The notes: generated by a model from the sequence alone, not told the origin. A stretch of DNA of 64,000 nucleotides from Bacteroidota bacterium (GCA_018266775.1 JAFDZS010000009.1:1-64000); one strand, 5' to 3'. Positions 1 to 9,052 are shown, counted from the stretch's first letter. Program-made: numbers and translations.

Positions 1-112
1 TTAATATTTGCGCTAACATTACCTATTGTGAATCTTAAAGATTCATGCTGTTGCTTCCAAACTTTCAAAGATCTTTTGGCTTTACTTTAGCCCCCTTTTT
101 TCATTGGGAGTG
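1..112 (-). other. Probable rRNA operon leader (5' part)
   Basis: This stretch has no open frame. On the minus strand it reads as a leader downstream of three tandem promoters, with an ATCTTTGAAAG-like segment (about 65-76) resembling the conserved leader found just upstream of 16S genes in Bacteroidota. The 16S gene would lie to the left of the window. The promoter arrangement is seen directly; the rRNA identity is inference. Confidence 0.5.
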
Positions 113-144
113 CAAAGGTAATGGCCTTTATTTTACAACCCTAA
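113..144 (-). promoter_or_regulatory. Tandem promoter P1 (leftward)
   Basis: Reading the minus strand, a TACCTTTG box (113-120) matches the Bacteroidota -7 consensus TAnnTTTG. A TTAG at 141-144 stands 20 bp upstream, where TTTG is expected. It is the copy nearest the putative rRNA leader. Confidence 0.6.
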
Positions 145-208
145 TTTTTCTTCATTTTTTTTCAACTTTTTTTTTGAAAATCAATCAAAAAGCTAAGGTG
201 TATTTTTA

Positions 209-367
209 AGAACTGTATCGCTTTTTTAAAAGCGGATTGCAAAGGTAAGTGTCTTTATTTTCTCACCCAAATTTTTCTTGAAATTATCTTGAAATTTCTT
301 TGAGTTTTACCCTTGCTATCTTCAGAGAACTGGTGCTTTTTTTGAAAGCGGATTGCAAAGGTAAGTG
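209..367. repeat. Duplicated promoter segment
   Basis: Two near-identical units, 209-251 and 326-367, share the 20-bp core GCGGATTGCAAAGGTAAGTG and a similar T-rich flank. A third, more diverged unit is centred on 113-120. Spacing is about 116-127 bp. The units carry P2 and P3, so the repeat looks like promoter duplication and not a mobile element. Confidence 0.7.
240..271 (-). promoter_or_regulatory. Tandem promoter P2 (leftward)
   Basis: On the minus strand TTTG (268-271) is followed after 20 bp by TACCTTTG (240-247), a full match to the Bacteroidota housekeeping sigma consensus. The A-rich stretch just upstream resembles an UP element. It lies in one of two near-identical 43-bp repeats. 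Confidence 0.7.
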
Positions 368-386
368 CCGTAAGGTTCTAACCAAA
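356..386 (-). promoter_or_regulatory. Tandem promoter P3 (leftward)
   Basis: On the minus strand TTTG (383-386), 19 bp, then TACCTTTG (356-363). It is the most distal of the three leftward promoters and carries the same core and downstream sequence as P2. Confidence 0.7.
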
Positions 387-536
387 ATTATTTTGCCTAA
401 TAATTATTAACAATCTCATTTTCAGCCAACCTGAAATCGCTGTAATCATTTACCCTACTGCATTTCAGCGGGTCAATTTTTTTGAAAATTTTTTAAAATT
501 AGTTCTTCTATAACATCAAAATGTGAATAAACACAC

Positions 537-561
537 GAAAAAGGGCTCTTACAAGGCCCTT
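537..561 (-). terminator. Rho-independent terminator after truA
   Basis: Arms AAGGGC (541-546) and GCCCTT (556-561) form a hairpin followed on the minus strand by a short T run. It lies 36 bp past the truA stop. A T run also follows on the plus side, so it may work in both directions. Confidence 0.6.
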
Positions 562-596
562 AAATCTTTTTTACTACCTGATCCGGCTGCAAAATT

Positions 597-1331
597 TCAC
601 TTATATGCCGGGAGATTGACTTTCATAAGCATTAATCCCTGTGGAGGAACAGCAAAATCGGCTTTAGAACAGTCTTGAGATTCTATTATACCCCGAAATT
701 GCTCTAATGTTATTTTCCCTCTGCCCACCCGTAACATGGTGCCAACCAGGCCCCTTACCATGCCACGTAAGAACCTGTTTCCATTTACATGATACGTCAG
801 TAAACCGTCCTTGTTTTCCCAAAAGCTCTTATTTATTGTACATAACGTTGTCTTTACCTGAGTGTTCCTTTTGGAGAACGAGGCAAAATCTGTATGTAAT
901 TGTAATTCTTCCGCAGCCGATTGTAACAGTTGCAAGTCTGCAGCGAATGGATAGAAATAAGCCCTGTCTTCAAGAAAAGGGTTTTTATGCTGGTAGATGG
1001 TATAAACGTATTCTCGTGACAAAGCATCAAAACGGCAATGCGCTTCAGCTGGTACTTCAAATATGCGCTGTATAACAATATCTGCCGGCAGTATGGCATT
1101 TAAATGATATGAAGCATCTGCAATTTCGCTGGCACTATCAAAATGAAAATAATTTTGTGCGGCATGAACCCCTGCATCTGTGCGGGAGGAACCTGTGAGT
1201 TCAACACCATTCCTGTAATATATCTTTAAAGCTTTTTCAACTTCAGCCTGGATGGAATTTGCATTCTCCTGTACCTGGAATCCCGAATATTGAGTGCCTT
1301 TATACGACACTTCCACAAAGTATCTGGGCAT
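597..1331 (-). CDS. truA: tRNA pseudouridine synthase A
   Basis: TruA isomerises uridines 38-40 in the anticodon stem-loop of many tRNAs to pseudouridine. The 244-residue product has the usual length. The catalytic aspartate is visible as D52 in GSSRTDAGVHA, and the C-terminal NRFLRGMVRGLVGTML segment is typical of the family. ATG start at 1331. The gene ends at a hairpin terminator and begins 7 bp after the stop of the DUF4476 gene at 1339-2883, so the two may be co-transcribed leftward. The assignment rests on strong motif agreement. Confidence 0.95.
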   Translation of the reverse strand: MPRYFVEVSYKGTQYSGFQVQENANSIQAEVEKALKIYYRNGVELTGSSRTDAGVHAAQNYFHFDSASEIADASYHLNAILPADIVIQRIFEVPAEAHCRFDALSREYVYTIYQHKNPFLEDRAYFYPFAADLQLLQSAAEELQLHTDFASFSKRNTQVKTTLCTINKSFWENKDGLLTYHVNGNRFLRGMVRGLVGTMLRVGRGKITLEQFRGIIESQDCSKADFAVPPQGLMLMKVNLPAYK

Positions 1332-1338
1332 GTTGATA

Positions 1339-2883
1339 TTAATGTCGAATCATCGCTTTAAACCGTGTAATATAATAATCATCCGTTAGCTGTGTTTCAA
1401 GGGAGGGGAAATTATATGAATCCACTACAAATGGATAGGCTGCTTCAAAAAACTTATACTTACCGTCATCTTTTAAAAATAACACACTTAAATTCTTCGC
1501 CTGCTCTGTGGTAAAACATTTTGTTCTGAAAACTTTCCTGGCTGCATTAACCATATCATCATCACTGGATTCTGAAACCATTTTTTTTCTCAGCTTAAGA
1601 AAGTCATCGTCCGTAGCAAAGTTCTTGCAGTCAGAATTCAGCAAACGCAGTTTATCATTCGCAGTGGCAGCAGATGAATTTACGCCGATATTATGGATTG
1701 CTTTTAACGTATCTGCTTGTGGTATGGATAGTTTTGCGGCGTTTGTTGTATCGATTTTTGCGTTGGGGTTTGGCAGTTCTATGTCTATAAATTTAGGAGC
1801 ATTATCTTTCGTTTCCGCTTTGCCGGCAGGTAATGTATCGACATCAAATGCATTTTTATTTTTGCCCAAAGTATCTGTATTGGGCAGTATTGAATTTTCT
1901 ACAACAGCTGTATCAACTGCTTTTAGTGCGTCCTTTTGTAAAGTCGTTGTTGTACTTATTTGGGTATCAGCGCCGGGTTGTTCATTTTTCTCCAATGGAA
2001 TGAATAATGCAATAGTATCCGATTTGTTTTGCAATTGGTCAACGTACACCATCTCTGTTCCGTCATCACTTTTATTACTGAGCAGGCGGGTTATTGTAAG
2101 AGATTGGAGGCCTGTGTTATTTGCCGTGTGTTTTCCGCCGGGCAAAATGCTATCCGTTTCCGCATTCTTTATTATGTTATTTGAAATTGGTGGCTTGATG
2201 TCTGCAATTCTATTTGCGGCTTTTGCTAAACTGTCAGTTATAGCTGCAGTAGTAAGTGTATCAGTTTGATTTTTTGCTATCGCTCCGCTATCCTCCAATG
2301 TTTTGGTGTCCGTTAAACCCATTACCTGTTGTGCTGTATCTTTCGCTGCTTCGGACATGTTTTGCATCGTCACACTTCCTGTATCACCAAGGGTTGCTTT
2401 TGCTGCGCCGGAATCAGGCTGTTCTTCTTTTCTTCTGAGAATAGAAGGATCTTTGACGACAACTGCCAACGTTGTGGAAAACAGATCAGACACGGTATCG
2501 GCCATGGCTGTCTTTTTCCCGGGATTTACACCTGATGTTATCACCTCCATCGTTTGCAGGTTGAACAGCCCCCATCCTTTTTCTCCAAAATTCTTCAATA
2601 AATAACCGGCATCTTTATTATTTATTTTGCATGTAACATTTTGTTCCGGCCATTCGTCTTTAGGAAAACCAATGGTTAATATATATTCACCATCCTGTAA
2701 TTTGGAGATGATCATATAACCTGATGTAGTTGAACTGAGTATTTTTTGATTGAGCTTAATATAAAAAGGTTGCCCATTATCAGTCTGTATGTATATGAAA
2801 TGGTTTTGCTGCGCTTCTGCAGTACTATGAAACAGCAATCCAACCAGGACAATACAGTATATGGACTTTAAACAATATTTCAT
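1339..2883 (-). CDS. Secreted DUF4476-domain protein
   Basis: A 514-residue exported protein of unknown function. It begins with a signal peptide (about residues 1-24, ending AEAQQ). A short N-terminal beta-rich domain (about 25-110) is followed by a long Thr/Asp/Lys-rich low-complexity linker (about 120-410). The C-terminal 100 residues, beginning near NSDCKNFATDDDFLKLRKKM, match the DUF4476 pattern found in many Bacteroidota envelope proteins. The linker suggests a surface or periplasmic tether. ATG start at 2883, 156 bp from the divergent aminopeptidase gene. Confidence 0.75.
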   Translation of the reverse strand: MKYCLKSIYCIVLVGLLFHSTAEAQQNHFIYIQTDNGQPFYIKLNQKILSSTTSGYMIISKLQDGEYILTIGFPKDEWPEQNVTCKINNKDAGYLLKNFGEKGWGLFNLQTMEVITSGVNPGKKTAMADTVSDLFSTTLAVVVKDPSILRRKEEQPDSGAAKATLGDTGSVTMQNMSEAAKDTAQQVMGLTDTKTLEDSGAIAKNQTDTLTTAAITDSLAKAANRIADIKPPISNNIIKNAETDSILPGGKHTANNTGLQSLTITRLLSNKSDDGTEMVYVDQLQNKSDTIALFIPLEKNEQPGADTQISTTTTLQKDALKAVDTAVVENSILPNTDTLGKNKNAFDVDTLPAGKAETKDNAPKFIDIELPNPNAKIDTTNAAKLSIPQADTLKAIHNIGVNSSAATANDKLRLLNSDCKNFATDDDFLKLRKKMVSESSDDDMVNAARKVFRTKCFTTEQAKNLSVLFLKDDGKYKFFEAAYPFVVDSYNFPSLETQLTDDYYITRFKAMIRH

Positions 2884-2986
2884 TATGGCTTAGATTATTG
2901 GGTCTGAAACAGAACTGCCAATTCATCATATTATTGTGCAACTCAAAATTACTCATTAATACAATGCCTTTGCCATTTATATAAAA

Positions 2987-3022
2987 TTTGATCTTTATTT
3001 AGCTAAACTCCGCTTATTTTTG
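2987..3022 (+). promoter_or_regulatory. Candidate promoter for the M1 peptidase
   Basis: TATTTTTG (3015-3022) fits TAnnTTTG and lies 17 bp before the ATG at 3040. The nearest TTTG (2987-2990) is 24 bp upstream, longer than ideal. Confidence 0.4.
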
Positions 3023-3039
3023 ACGCATAAATATAATAT

Positions 3040-5484
3040 ATGAAGAAGCTGTTTTTTGTACTTGCCATTGTTGCAAGCCCCATCTTTCTGATGGCCCAGG
3101 ATGAAGATAACCAGCCCAAAGACACCTCCTGGAAAAAGATTTACAGGGCTACCAGTACCAAAATCAATGACCTTGTACATACCAAACTGGATGTACGGTT
3201 CGACTATGCCAAGGCGTGGATGTACGGTAAAGAATGGCTGACGGTTAAGCCCCACTTCTATCCTACGGATTCACTAACCCTGGATGCTAAAGGCATGGAT
3301 ATTAAAGAAGTAGCTTTAATGAAAGGCGCTTCAAAAACGCCACTGAAATACGATTACGATGGATGGCAGTTACATATTATGCTGGATAAAACTTATAAAG
3401 GTGGTGAAAATTACACCGTATATATTGATTACATCAGTAAACCCAATGAAGTGAAGGTAAAAGGCAGTGCAGCTATTAACGACGCTAAAGGCCTGTACTT
3501 CATCAATCCCAAAGGAGAAGAAAAAGATAAACCGATGCAGATCTGGACCCAGGGCGAAACTGAAGCCAACAGCGTTTGGATGCCCACCATTGACAAACCT
3601 AACCAAAAAACCACTGACGAGATTTACATGACTGTACCACAAAAATATGTAACGCTCAGCAATGGCCTGCTCATCAGCCAGAAAAAGAATAGCGATGGTA
3701 CCCGTACCGATTACTGGAAGATGGACCTGCCCCATTCTCCTTATCTTTTCTTTATGGGTGTGGGCGACTATGCCATTATTAAAGACAGTTATAAAGGAAA
3801 AGAAGTAAGCTATTATGTTGAAAAGAACCAGGCACCTTATGCCCGTGGCGTATTTGGCCTTACCCCGGAAATGATGAAGTTTTATTCTGAAAGGCTGGGC
3901 GTAGAATATCCCTGGCAGAAATACAACCAGATTGTGGGCAGGGATTATGTGAGTGGCGCTATGGAAAACACGACTTCCACTTTGCACCAGGAAAGCGCTT
4001 ACCAAAACTTCCGCCAGTTAACTGATGGTAACAGCTGGGAAACGGTAATTTGCCATGAACTGTTTCACCAATGGTTTGGTGACCTGGTTACCACAGAAAG
4101 CTGGAGCAATATTACTGTAAATGAATCCATGGCAGATTACAGCCAGACTTTGTGGATGGAATATAAACATGGTAAAGATGCCGGTGATGAAGAGAACTTC
4201 CAGGGAATGGCACAATACTTATCCAGCCCTGAAGAAGCAAAGAAAAACCTGGTGCGTTTTTATTATGCCGATAAAGAAGATGTTTTTGACCTGGTGAGTT
4301 ATCAAAAAGGTGGCCGGGTATTGAATATGCTGCGTAATTATGTGGGTGATGATGCTTTCTTTAAATCATTGAACAATTACCTTAACACCAATAAATTTAA
4401 AAATGGTGAGTCTGACCAGATGCGTTTAGCATTTGAAGAGGTTACCGGCCAGGATTTAAGCTGGTTCTGGAACCAATGGTATTTTGGCAGTGGGCATCCG
4501 AAATTAAAAATTGATTACCTGTATAATGATGGAAAAGCTTCCGTAATCGTTGAACAAACACAAAATACCGGTAAAATATTCCGCCTGCCGATCGCCATTG
4601 ATATTTATAACGGCGCACAAAAAACAAGGCACAAAGTATGGGTGGAAAACAAAATTGATACTTTCACTTTTGCCTACACGCAAAAACCTGATTTGATCAA
4701 TGTTGATGCTGACAAGGTAATTCTGTGCGAAAAAACAGATAATAAAACTGCAGCTAATTTTATTCACCAGTTTAAATATGCGCCATTATATATGGACAGA
4801 AGGGAAGCATTGCAATATTTCTCCAAAAACAATATGAAAGATTTGATGGGTGGCCTGAATGATAAATATGGCCCGTTGAGGGAATATACGCTAAACCGTT
4901 TGACGGCGAATAAACAATTATCTAAAGACCCGGATGTAATTAAAGCTGTTGAAACACTGGCTGCAAAAGAAACGCATAAAAAAGCTAAAGCTGCGGCGCT
5001 GGACTTCCTGGCAAAAACCGGCGATGCAAAATATTTACCCTTGTACAAAAACAACGTAAACGATTCTTCTTATAGTGTTGCTGGCGCTGCCTTAAGTGGC
5101 CTGGCGGCATTGGAACCGGCAAACGCTTATACACTGGCAAAAAAATTAAGCAGTGATGCCAAAGGAGATTTAAGTGAAGCGATTAATGATATCATGATTG
5201 AAAATGGTACTGAAGCTGACTTTGATATTGTTGCCACCACATACGATAAATCGCCACTGAGCCAGCAAAAAGTACAGGGAAGTGCCACATTTGCTGCATA
5301 CCTTGAAAAAGTAAAAGACATGAGTAAAGTGAAACAAGGTATTGACATGATCGTTAAATTCAGGAACCTTGTACCTGAACAATTCAGGGGTTTTGTTGAC
5401 CCCACTATTAAAGGTGCGCTGGATAAATTAGCTACTGCTAAAGGAGCTGAAATTGCAGATTACCTGAAGAGCATCTGGAAATAG
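3040..5484 (+). CDS. M1 family metallo-aminopeptidase, exported
   Basis: A zinc aminopeptidase that removes N-terminal residues from peptides, probably in the periplasm. The signal peptide covers about residues 1-19 (LAIVASPIFLMAQ). The M1 substrate-recognition motif GAMEN lies near residue 307, and the zinc site HELFH is at H339-E340-H343, followed by the second glutamate in NESMADY. The C-terminal 250 residues look like the helical repeat domain that closes over the active site. Length 814 residues is normal for Bacteroidota members. It stands alone with its own promoter and terminator. Confidence 0.92.
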   Translation: MKKLFFVLAIVASPIFLMAQDEDNQPKDTSWKKIYRATSTKINDLVHTKLDVRFDYAKAWMYGKEWLTVKPHFYPTDSLTLDAKGMDIKEVALMKGASKTPLKYDYDGWQLHIMLDKTYKGGENYTVYIDYISKPNEVKVKGSAAINDAKGLYFINPKGEEKDKPMQIWTQGETEANSVWMPTIDKPNQKTTDEIYMTVPQKYVTLSNGLLISQKKNSDGTRTDYWKMDLPHSPYLFFMGVGDYAIIKDSYKGKEVSYYVEKNQAPYARGVFGLTPEMMKFYSERLGVEYPWQKYNQIVGRDYVSGAMENTTSTLHQESAYQNFRQLTDGNSWETVICHELFHQWFGDLVTTESWSNITVNESMADYSQTLWMEYKHGKDAGDEENFQGMAQYLSSPEEAKKNLVRFYYADKEDVFDLVSYQKGGRVLNMLRNYVGDDAFFKSLNNYLNTNKFKNGESDQMRLAFEEVTGQDLSWFWNQWYFGSGHPKLKIDYLYNDGKASVIVEQTQNTGKIFRLPIAIDIYNGAQKTRHKVWVENKIDTFTFAYTQKPDLINVDADKVILCEKTDNKTAANFIHQFKYAPLYMDRREALQYFSKNNMKDLMGGLNDKYGPLREYTLNRLTANKQLSKDPDVIKAVETLAAKETHKKAKAAALDFLAKTGDAKYLPLYKNNVNDSSYSVAGAALSGLAALEPANAYTLAKKLSSDAKGDLSEAINDIMIENGTEADFDIVATTYDKSPLSQQKVQGSATFAAYLEKVKDMSKVKQGIDMIVKFRNLVPEQFRGFVDPTIKGALDKLATAKGAEIADYLKSIWK

Positions 5485-5508
5485 TTTATTTCTTTACAGA
5501 TAAATAAA

Positions 5509-5540
5509 AATGCCTCCGAAATGGAGGCATTTTATTTTAT
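5509..5540 (+). terminator. Rho-independent terminator of the M1 peptidase gene
   Basis: Arms AATGCCTCC (5509-5517) and GGAGGCATT (5523-5531) with a 5-nt loop, followed by TTTATTTTATT. It starts 25 bp after the stop codon. Confidence 0.85.
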
Positions 5541-5696
5541 TCCATGTCCTTTGTCCACTCAGGACACAAGGTATATTTATGTGGAAAAATATGCTAAATT
5601 TCAAACAATACATTTTATTATACAGAAATTAATACTAAACATTTTAGTGTTAATTTGATAGTTAAGATTTAAATCTATCTTTTATATATTCGTTTT

Positions 5697-6025
5697 CTGA
5701 AAATAGTAAATACAATAGAACCCTTAAACCCAGATACAATAGTTCAGACTAATGACAGACCCCTTATTGCTCATTGTGACGATTTTAATGATTATTACAT
5801 TAAATATCACAAATCAATTGGGACAGCGACAAGATTGTTCAATGAATATTTAATCGCCATATTTTTACCTTACTGGGGCTTTAATTGCTCCAATTATGCT
5901 TTAGTTAATGTACTCCCCCAACATCTTCCTGATAATTTAGGCATAAATAAAAACTATTTTAAGAGCCATTGCTTCGGTATTCAAAAAATTGAGGATTGCT
6001 TCGATTTGACAGAAAATAACGTTGA
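5697..6025 (+). pseudogene. N-terminal fragment of a HipA-like kinase
   Basis: The frame containing 5697-6068 encodes a stretch resembling the N-lobe of the HipA-like (HipA_2) kinase family. It has IEPLNPDTIVQTNDRPLIA, an IKYH strand with the presumed ATP-binding lysine, and a FNEYLIAIFLPYWGF helix followed by YALV. No ATG is visible at the front (CTG at 5697 or TTG at 5835 are the only in-frame candidates), and the catalytic loop and C-lobe are missing. Around 6025 the sequence switches to the back part of a Fic gene in another frame, and this frame stops at 6068. It is most likely dead. The family call is from pattern memory and is moderately certain. Confidence 0.55.
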
Positions 6026-6541
6026 AACGGAAGGACAGCGAGAGCATTATTTTACTGGTATTTATTAAAGAAAGGGTATTGGTTAGTCGAGTATATGTCA
6101 ATATCTAAAATAATTATAAGAGCGCCCGCTCAGTATGCAAGAGCATATTTGTATACTGAACATGACGAAAATGATTTGACTTATTTTATAGATTATAACA
6201 TAAAATGTTTAGAATTAGCATTAGAAAACATGCAATCCTATATCGAAAGAAAAGTCAAGGAAAAACACAATTTATATCACTTAATACAGTATGAAAATAT
6301 AAATCCAAGACAAGCTAATATTTTAAGAAGCCTAATTGTAGATAATAAAAAAGGATTTACAATTAGTGAAGTTCAAAATCAAAACGGGGTAGTGTATCAA
6401 ACTGCAAGAACTGATTTAATGGGGTTACAAGATTTAGGCTATTTAAAAGAAAAGAAATTCGGTAAAAAATTAATTTTTTTCAAAGCGGATGATTTTGAAG
6501 AAAAGTTAAACCGCATTTTAGCACAAACGCCTATTAATTGA
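6026..6541 (+). pseudogene. C-terminal fragment of a Fic-family protein
   Basis: From 6026 the frame reads NGRTARALFYW and then LLKKGYWLVEYMSISKII, which is the end of the Fic motif (HPFxDGNGRxxR) and the helices after it. The usual Fic C-terminal region follows (APAQYARAYLYTEHDENDLTYFI) with a winged-helix-like tail. The histidine and the front of the active-site loop are absent, and a TGA stands immediately before the fragment. An internal ATG at 6095 could give a 148-residue product without catalytic residues. It is fused at its 5' side to the HipA-like fragment, most simply by deletion between two genes. Confidence 0.75.
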
Positions 6542-6552
6542 GGCGTTTTTTT
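6525..6552 (+). terminator. Terminator overlapping the Fic remnant stop
   Basis: Arms AAACGCCT (6525-6532) and AGGCGTTT (6541-6548) with an 8-nt loop, followed by a T run. It overlaps the TGA at 6539-6541, so it was the native terminator of the old Fic gene. Confidence 0.8.
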
Positions 6553-6570
6553 AATATGTTATTTTTAGCC

Positions 6571-7071
6571 TTATTTAAACTCTATCATTTCATCAGTATA
6601 AATAAGGTCAAAGCCATCAAACTTGTGTTGTTCTTTTAAGTTATTATTCTCATCAAGCCATTCAGCTTTTACCCAATATAATCCCCTGATATTATTCTTA
6701 GGTTGTATCAGTTTCAGGATGTCGTGTCTATTGAGGTTTCTCAGGGTTTCCCGGAAATTAACATAAGTGCCTGTAATCTCGTGGTATTTCTCTCTTACAT
6801 CACTAAGTTTACAAGCTACCCCCAAAATATCGAACACTTTAATAACCTGAATTTTTAAATCTGCTTTTATTGGAAACGCTTGCTGTTCGTGGCTTTCAGC
6901 ATGGTTTGTTGTATCTGCTTGTTGGGGTTTGCCCTTAGATAACCCCAAATTAATATTGCCGTATTTAATTCGCTTAATTACTTTATCAATCTCATTTAGT
7001 TTATCAGCTAATTCTTTCTTTTGTTTATACAGGCTATCCAATATTACCTGTGTTTCTGCATTGTATTCCAT
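6571..7071 (-). CDS. Hypothetical protein, coiled coil plus winged-helix-like domain
   Basis: I do not recognise this 166-residue protein. Residues 5-40 form a likely coiled coil rich in Lys and Glu (KKELADKLNEIDKVIKRIKYG). A polar linker follows, then residues 75-150 with a helix-helix-strand pattern (IQVIKVFDILGVACKLSDV, then FRETLRNLNRHDILKLIQ and GLYWVKAEWL) that suggests a winged-helix fold. It may bind DNA or be a partner of the neighbouring toxin remnants, but this is inference. The AT-rich composition matches the adjacent scar and differs from the TPM genes to the right. ATG start at 7071. Confidence 0.6.
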   Translation of the reverse strand: MEYNAETQVILDSLYKQKKELADKLNEIDKVIKRIKYGNINLGLSKGKPQQADTTNHAESHEQQAFPIKADLKIQVIKVFDILGVACKLSDVREKYHEITGTYVNFRETLRNLNRHDILKLIQPKNNIRGLYWVKAEWLDENNNLKEQHKFDGFDLIYTDEMIEFK

Positions 7072-7194
7072 AATTTATAACATTTGAAACACAAAGCTAT
7101 TGACTATCAATACTCCCTCAACAACCACAAATCCCATGTGTATATTTAGGGAAATTTATGTCTTGGCTGCATATATCCTTACCAATCCTGATTC

Positions 7195-7980
7195 CTACCA
7201 GCTTCCGCTGGCTCCACCTCCACCACTGCTTCCACCACCGAAACCGCCAAAACCACCACCGCCGCCACTCCAGCCACCACCTCCTCCTCCGCTCCAGTCA
7301 CGGCCACCACCACCCAGCATATTGCCGATGGTCCACATAGTAAACCCACGGCGGCTCATAAACGAACCACCCCTGCCCCCACCTGAACTGATGGCAATAA
7401 TAATGATGATAATGATGATTAGTGCTATAATGCTTTTTGCACTCCAGTTAGTGCCTTTATGATATCCTTCCGGTGCTGTGTATTCGCCCCGGCTGGCCTG
7501 CATCATTGCAGTAACGCCCTGGTTGATCCCGTTATAATAGTCCTCGCCTTTAAATTGCGGAACAATAATGTCATCAATGATCTCTTTACAGGTTACATCA
7601 GGTAATGCGCCCTCCAGGCCATAGCCTGTTGTAATATTCAGGCGGTGTTCATTTTTTGCAATCAGCAATAATGCACCGTTATTATTCTTTTTACTGCCAA
7701 TTCCCCAAGCCCGGTACAGTTGTACGCCATAATCGGCAATTTCATAATCATTCAGTGTTGGAATGATTACCACAGCTATTTGAGTGGAGGTACTGTCATC
7801 AAATTTGTCCAACCTTTTTTCCAGCGTTTGTAATTGATCTGCAGTTAACGTACCCGTAAAATCATTTACCAGCTGCGCTGATGCGGGGCGTTTTTTCAAT
7901 AACGCTTCCGCATCAAATGCCTTTTGCGCATTAGTGTACAGAAAGGGAAGTAATAAAAATATGGAGAGTAATCGCTTCAT
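7195..7980 (-). CDS. Secreted TPM-domain protein with Gly-rich tail
   Basis: A TPM (Psb32/YgcG) domain protein of 261 residues; family members are linked to membrane-protein quality control or act as a phosphatase-like fold. Signal peptide at about 1-18, TPM domain about 35-165, a very hydrophobic segment of consecutive isoleucines (about 188-199), then a tail of Gly-Gly-Gly-Ser/Trp repeats ending GASGSW, as in YgcG-type proteins. It is last in a leftward operon with a second TPM gene and lemA, a common Bacteroidota grouping. ATG start at 7980. Confidence 0.88.
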   Translation of the reverse strand: MKRLLSIFLLLPFLYTNAQKAFDAEALLKKRPASAQLVNDFTGTLTADQLQTLEKRLDKFDDSTSTQIAVVIIPTLNDYEIADYGVQLYRAWGIGSKKNNNGALLLIAKNEHRLNITTGYGLEGALPDVTCKEIIDDIIVPQFKGEDYYNGINQGVTAMMQASRGEYTAPEGYHKGTNWSAKSIIALIIIIIIIIAISSGGGRGGSFMSRRGFTMWTIGNMLGGGGRDWSGGGGGGWSGGGGGFGGFGGGSSGGGGASGSW

Positions 7981-8009
7981 TGAAATTACTGTAGTATTAC
8001 CGGCTGTAA

Positions 8010-8471
8010 TTATTTACCGAATACAATATCATCCGGCAGTTCATTCTTATCTTCTGCAGGCTGATAGGGAAATTGATCTCTCAAAGTTGCCCCCACCTGC
8101 ATAATACATTGCACTATACCATTACAAACATTTTGATCCCGGAATGTGGCGATGATTTTTTTTACTGCATCCTGCCAGTAAGCGGTACCGGTTTTTTGAT
8201 AGATCCCTTCATCTGCAAACAAAGCCAGTTCTTTATCCTTCATTGCCAAATACAACAGCACCGCATTGCGGTGCTGTGTATCCTGCATTTTTAACCGGTA
8301 GAAAACCTCTGCGGCCCTGTCAACAGGGTTCACCATTGGGTTTTTACTTTCTACGTAAACCCTTATTTCCCCGCTGGTTTCTTTTTCCGCAGCACGTATA
8401 GCTGCAACGATCTGTACTTTTTCTGCAGCAGAAAAATATTCTTTCTTCTTAAAAAAGGGAAGCAAGGCCAC
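8010..8471 (-). CDS. TPM-domain protein, cytoplasmic form
   Basis: A 153-residue protein made almost entirely of one TPM domain (SGEIRVYVESKNP through KIIATFRDQNVCNGI). It has no signal peptide and no Gly-rich tail. The start is GTG at 8471, directly before MALLPFFKKKEYF; no in-frame ATG fits better. It lies between lemA (12 bp upstream) and the secreted TPM protein, so the three are probably one transcript and may act together at the inner membrane. The function is not established. Confidence 0.82.
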   Translation of the reverse strand: MALLPFFKKKEYFSAAEKVQIVAAIRAAEKETSGEIRVYVESKNPMVNPVDRAAEVFYRLKMQDTQHRNAVLLYLAMKDKELALFADEGIYQKTGTAYWQDAVKKIIATFRDQNVCNGIVQCIMQVGATLRDQFPYQPAEDKNELPDDIVFGK

Positions 8472-8482
8472 TCGTATTCAAA

Positions 8483-9052
8483 TTATTTACTGAAATCAAT
8501 TTTGGTATCCTTGGCATCTTCATCTGCTTTGTAATTGGCTTTTGCCTTAAAACCAAACATGCCGGCAATGAGATTGGTGGGAAATCGTACTAACCTTGTA
8601 TTAAAGTCTGTAATAGCCTGGTTCCAGTCTCGCAAAGCAACGGTTACCCGATTTTCTGTGCCTTCCACCTGGGCCTGCAAGTCTTTGTATAAACCTGTAG
8701 CCTGCAGCGTGGGATATGCTTCTACATTAATATTCAATGCAGCTCTTCCGAGTTGGTTGTATTGTTTATCTGCAGCGGCCAATTCTTCTGGAGTTGCATT
8801 TGCGGGCACATCCGGAATGCGGGAGCGCATCTTTACAATATTTTGCAAGGTGGTATCTTCATTACGGGCAGCACCTTTAATGGTAGCCACTACATTTTCA
8901 TACATATTTTTCTTGCGCTGAAACTGGGTTTGTACATCGCCCCATTTACCATCAATACCGGTTTGTGCAGTTGCTAAACCATTACGTACGGTTACTACCC
9001 ATATTACCAGCACGGCAATGATGGCAAGTATTACGAATCCTGAACGTTTCAT
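8483..9052 (-). CDS. lemA: LemA family membrane protein
   Basis: A 189-residue LemA protein: one N-terminal membrane segment (about 4-24, FVILAIIAVLVIWVVTV), then a coiled, helical extracytoplasmic or cytoplasmic domain with the family pattern NVEAYPTLQATGLYKDLQAQ, then ENRVTVALRDWN and FNTRLVRFPTNLIA. The role of LemA is poorly known; its recurrent pairing with TPM proteins, as here, suggests a shared envelope function. First gene of the leftward lemA-TPM-TPM operon. ATG start at 9052. Confidence 0.92.
   Translation of the reverse strand: MKRSGFVILAIIAVLVIWVVTVRNGLATAQTGIDGKWGDVQTQFQRKKNMYENVVATIKGAARNEDTTLQNIVKMRSRIPDVPANATPEELAAADKQYNQLGRAALNINVEAYPTLQATGLYKDLQAQVEGTENRVTVALRDWNQAITDFNTRLVRFPTNLIAGMFGFKAKANYKADEDAKDTKIDFSK

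Noticed and set aside
1508..2269. 253-codon rightward frame
   Set aside because: It lies opposite the low-complexity linker of the DUF4476 protein, which has a signal peptide and domain; the rightward frame has no recognisable features.
7100..7462. Proline-rich rightward frame of 120 residues
   Set aside because: It is the antisense image of the Gly-rich tail of the TPM protein; the leftward gene has clear domain support.
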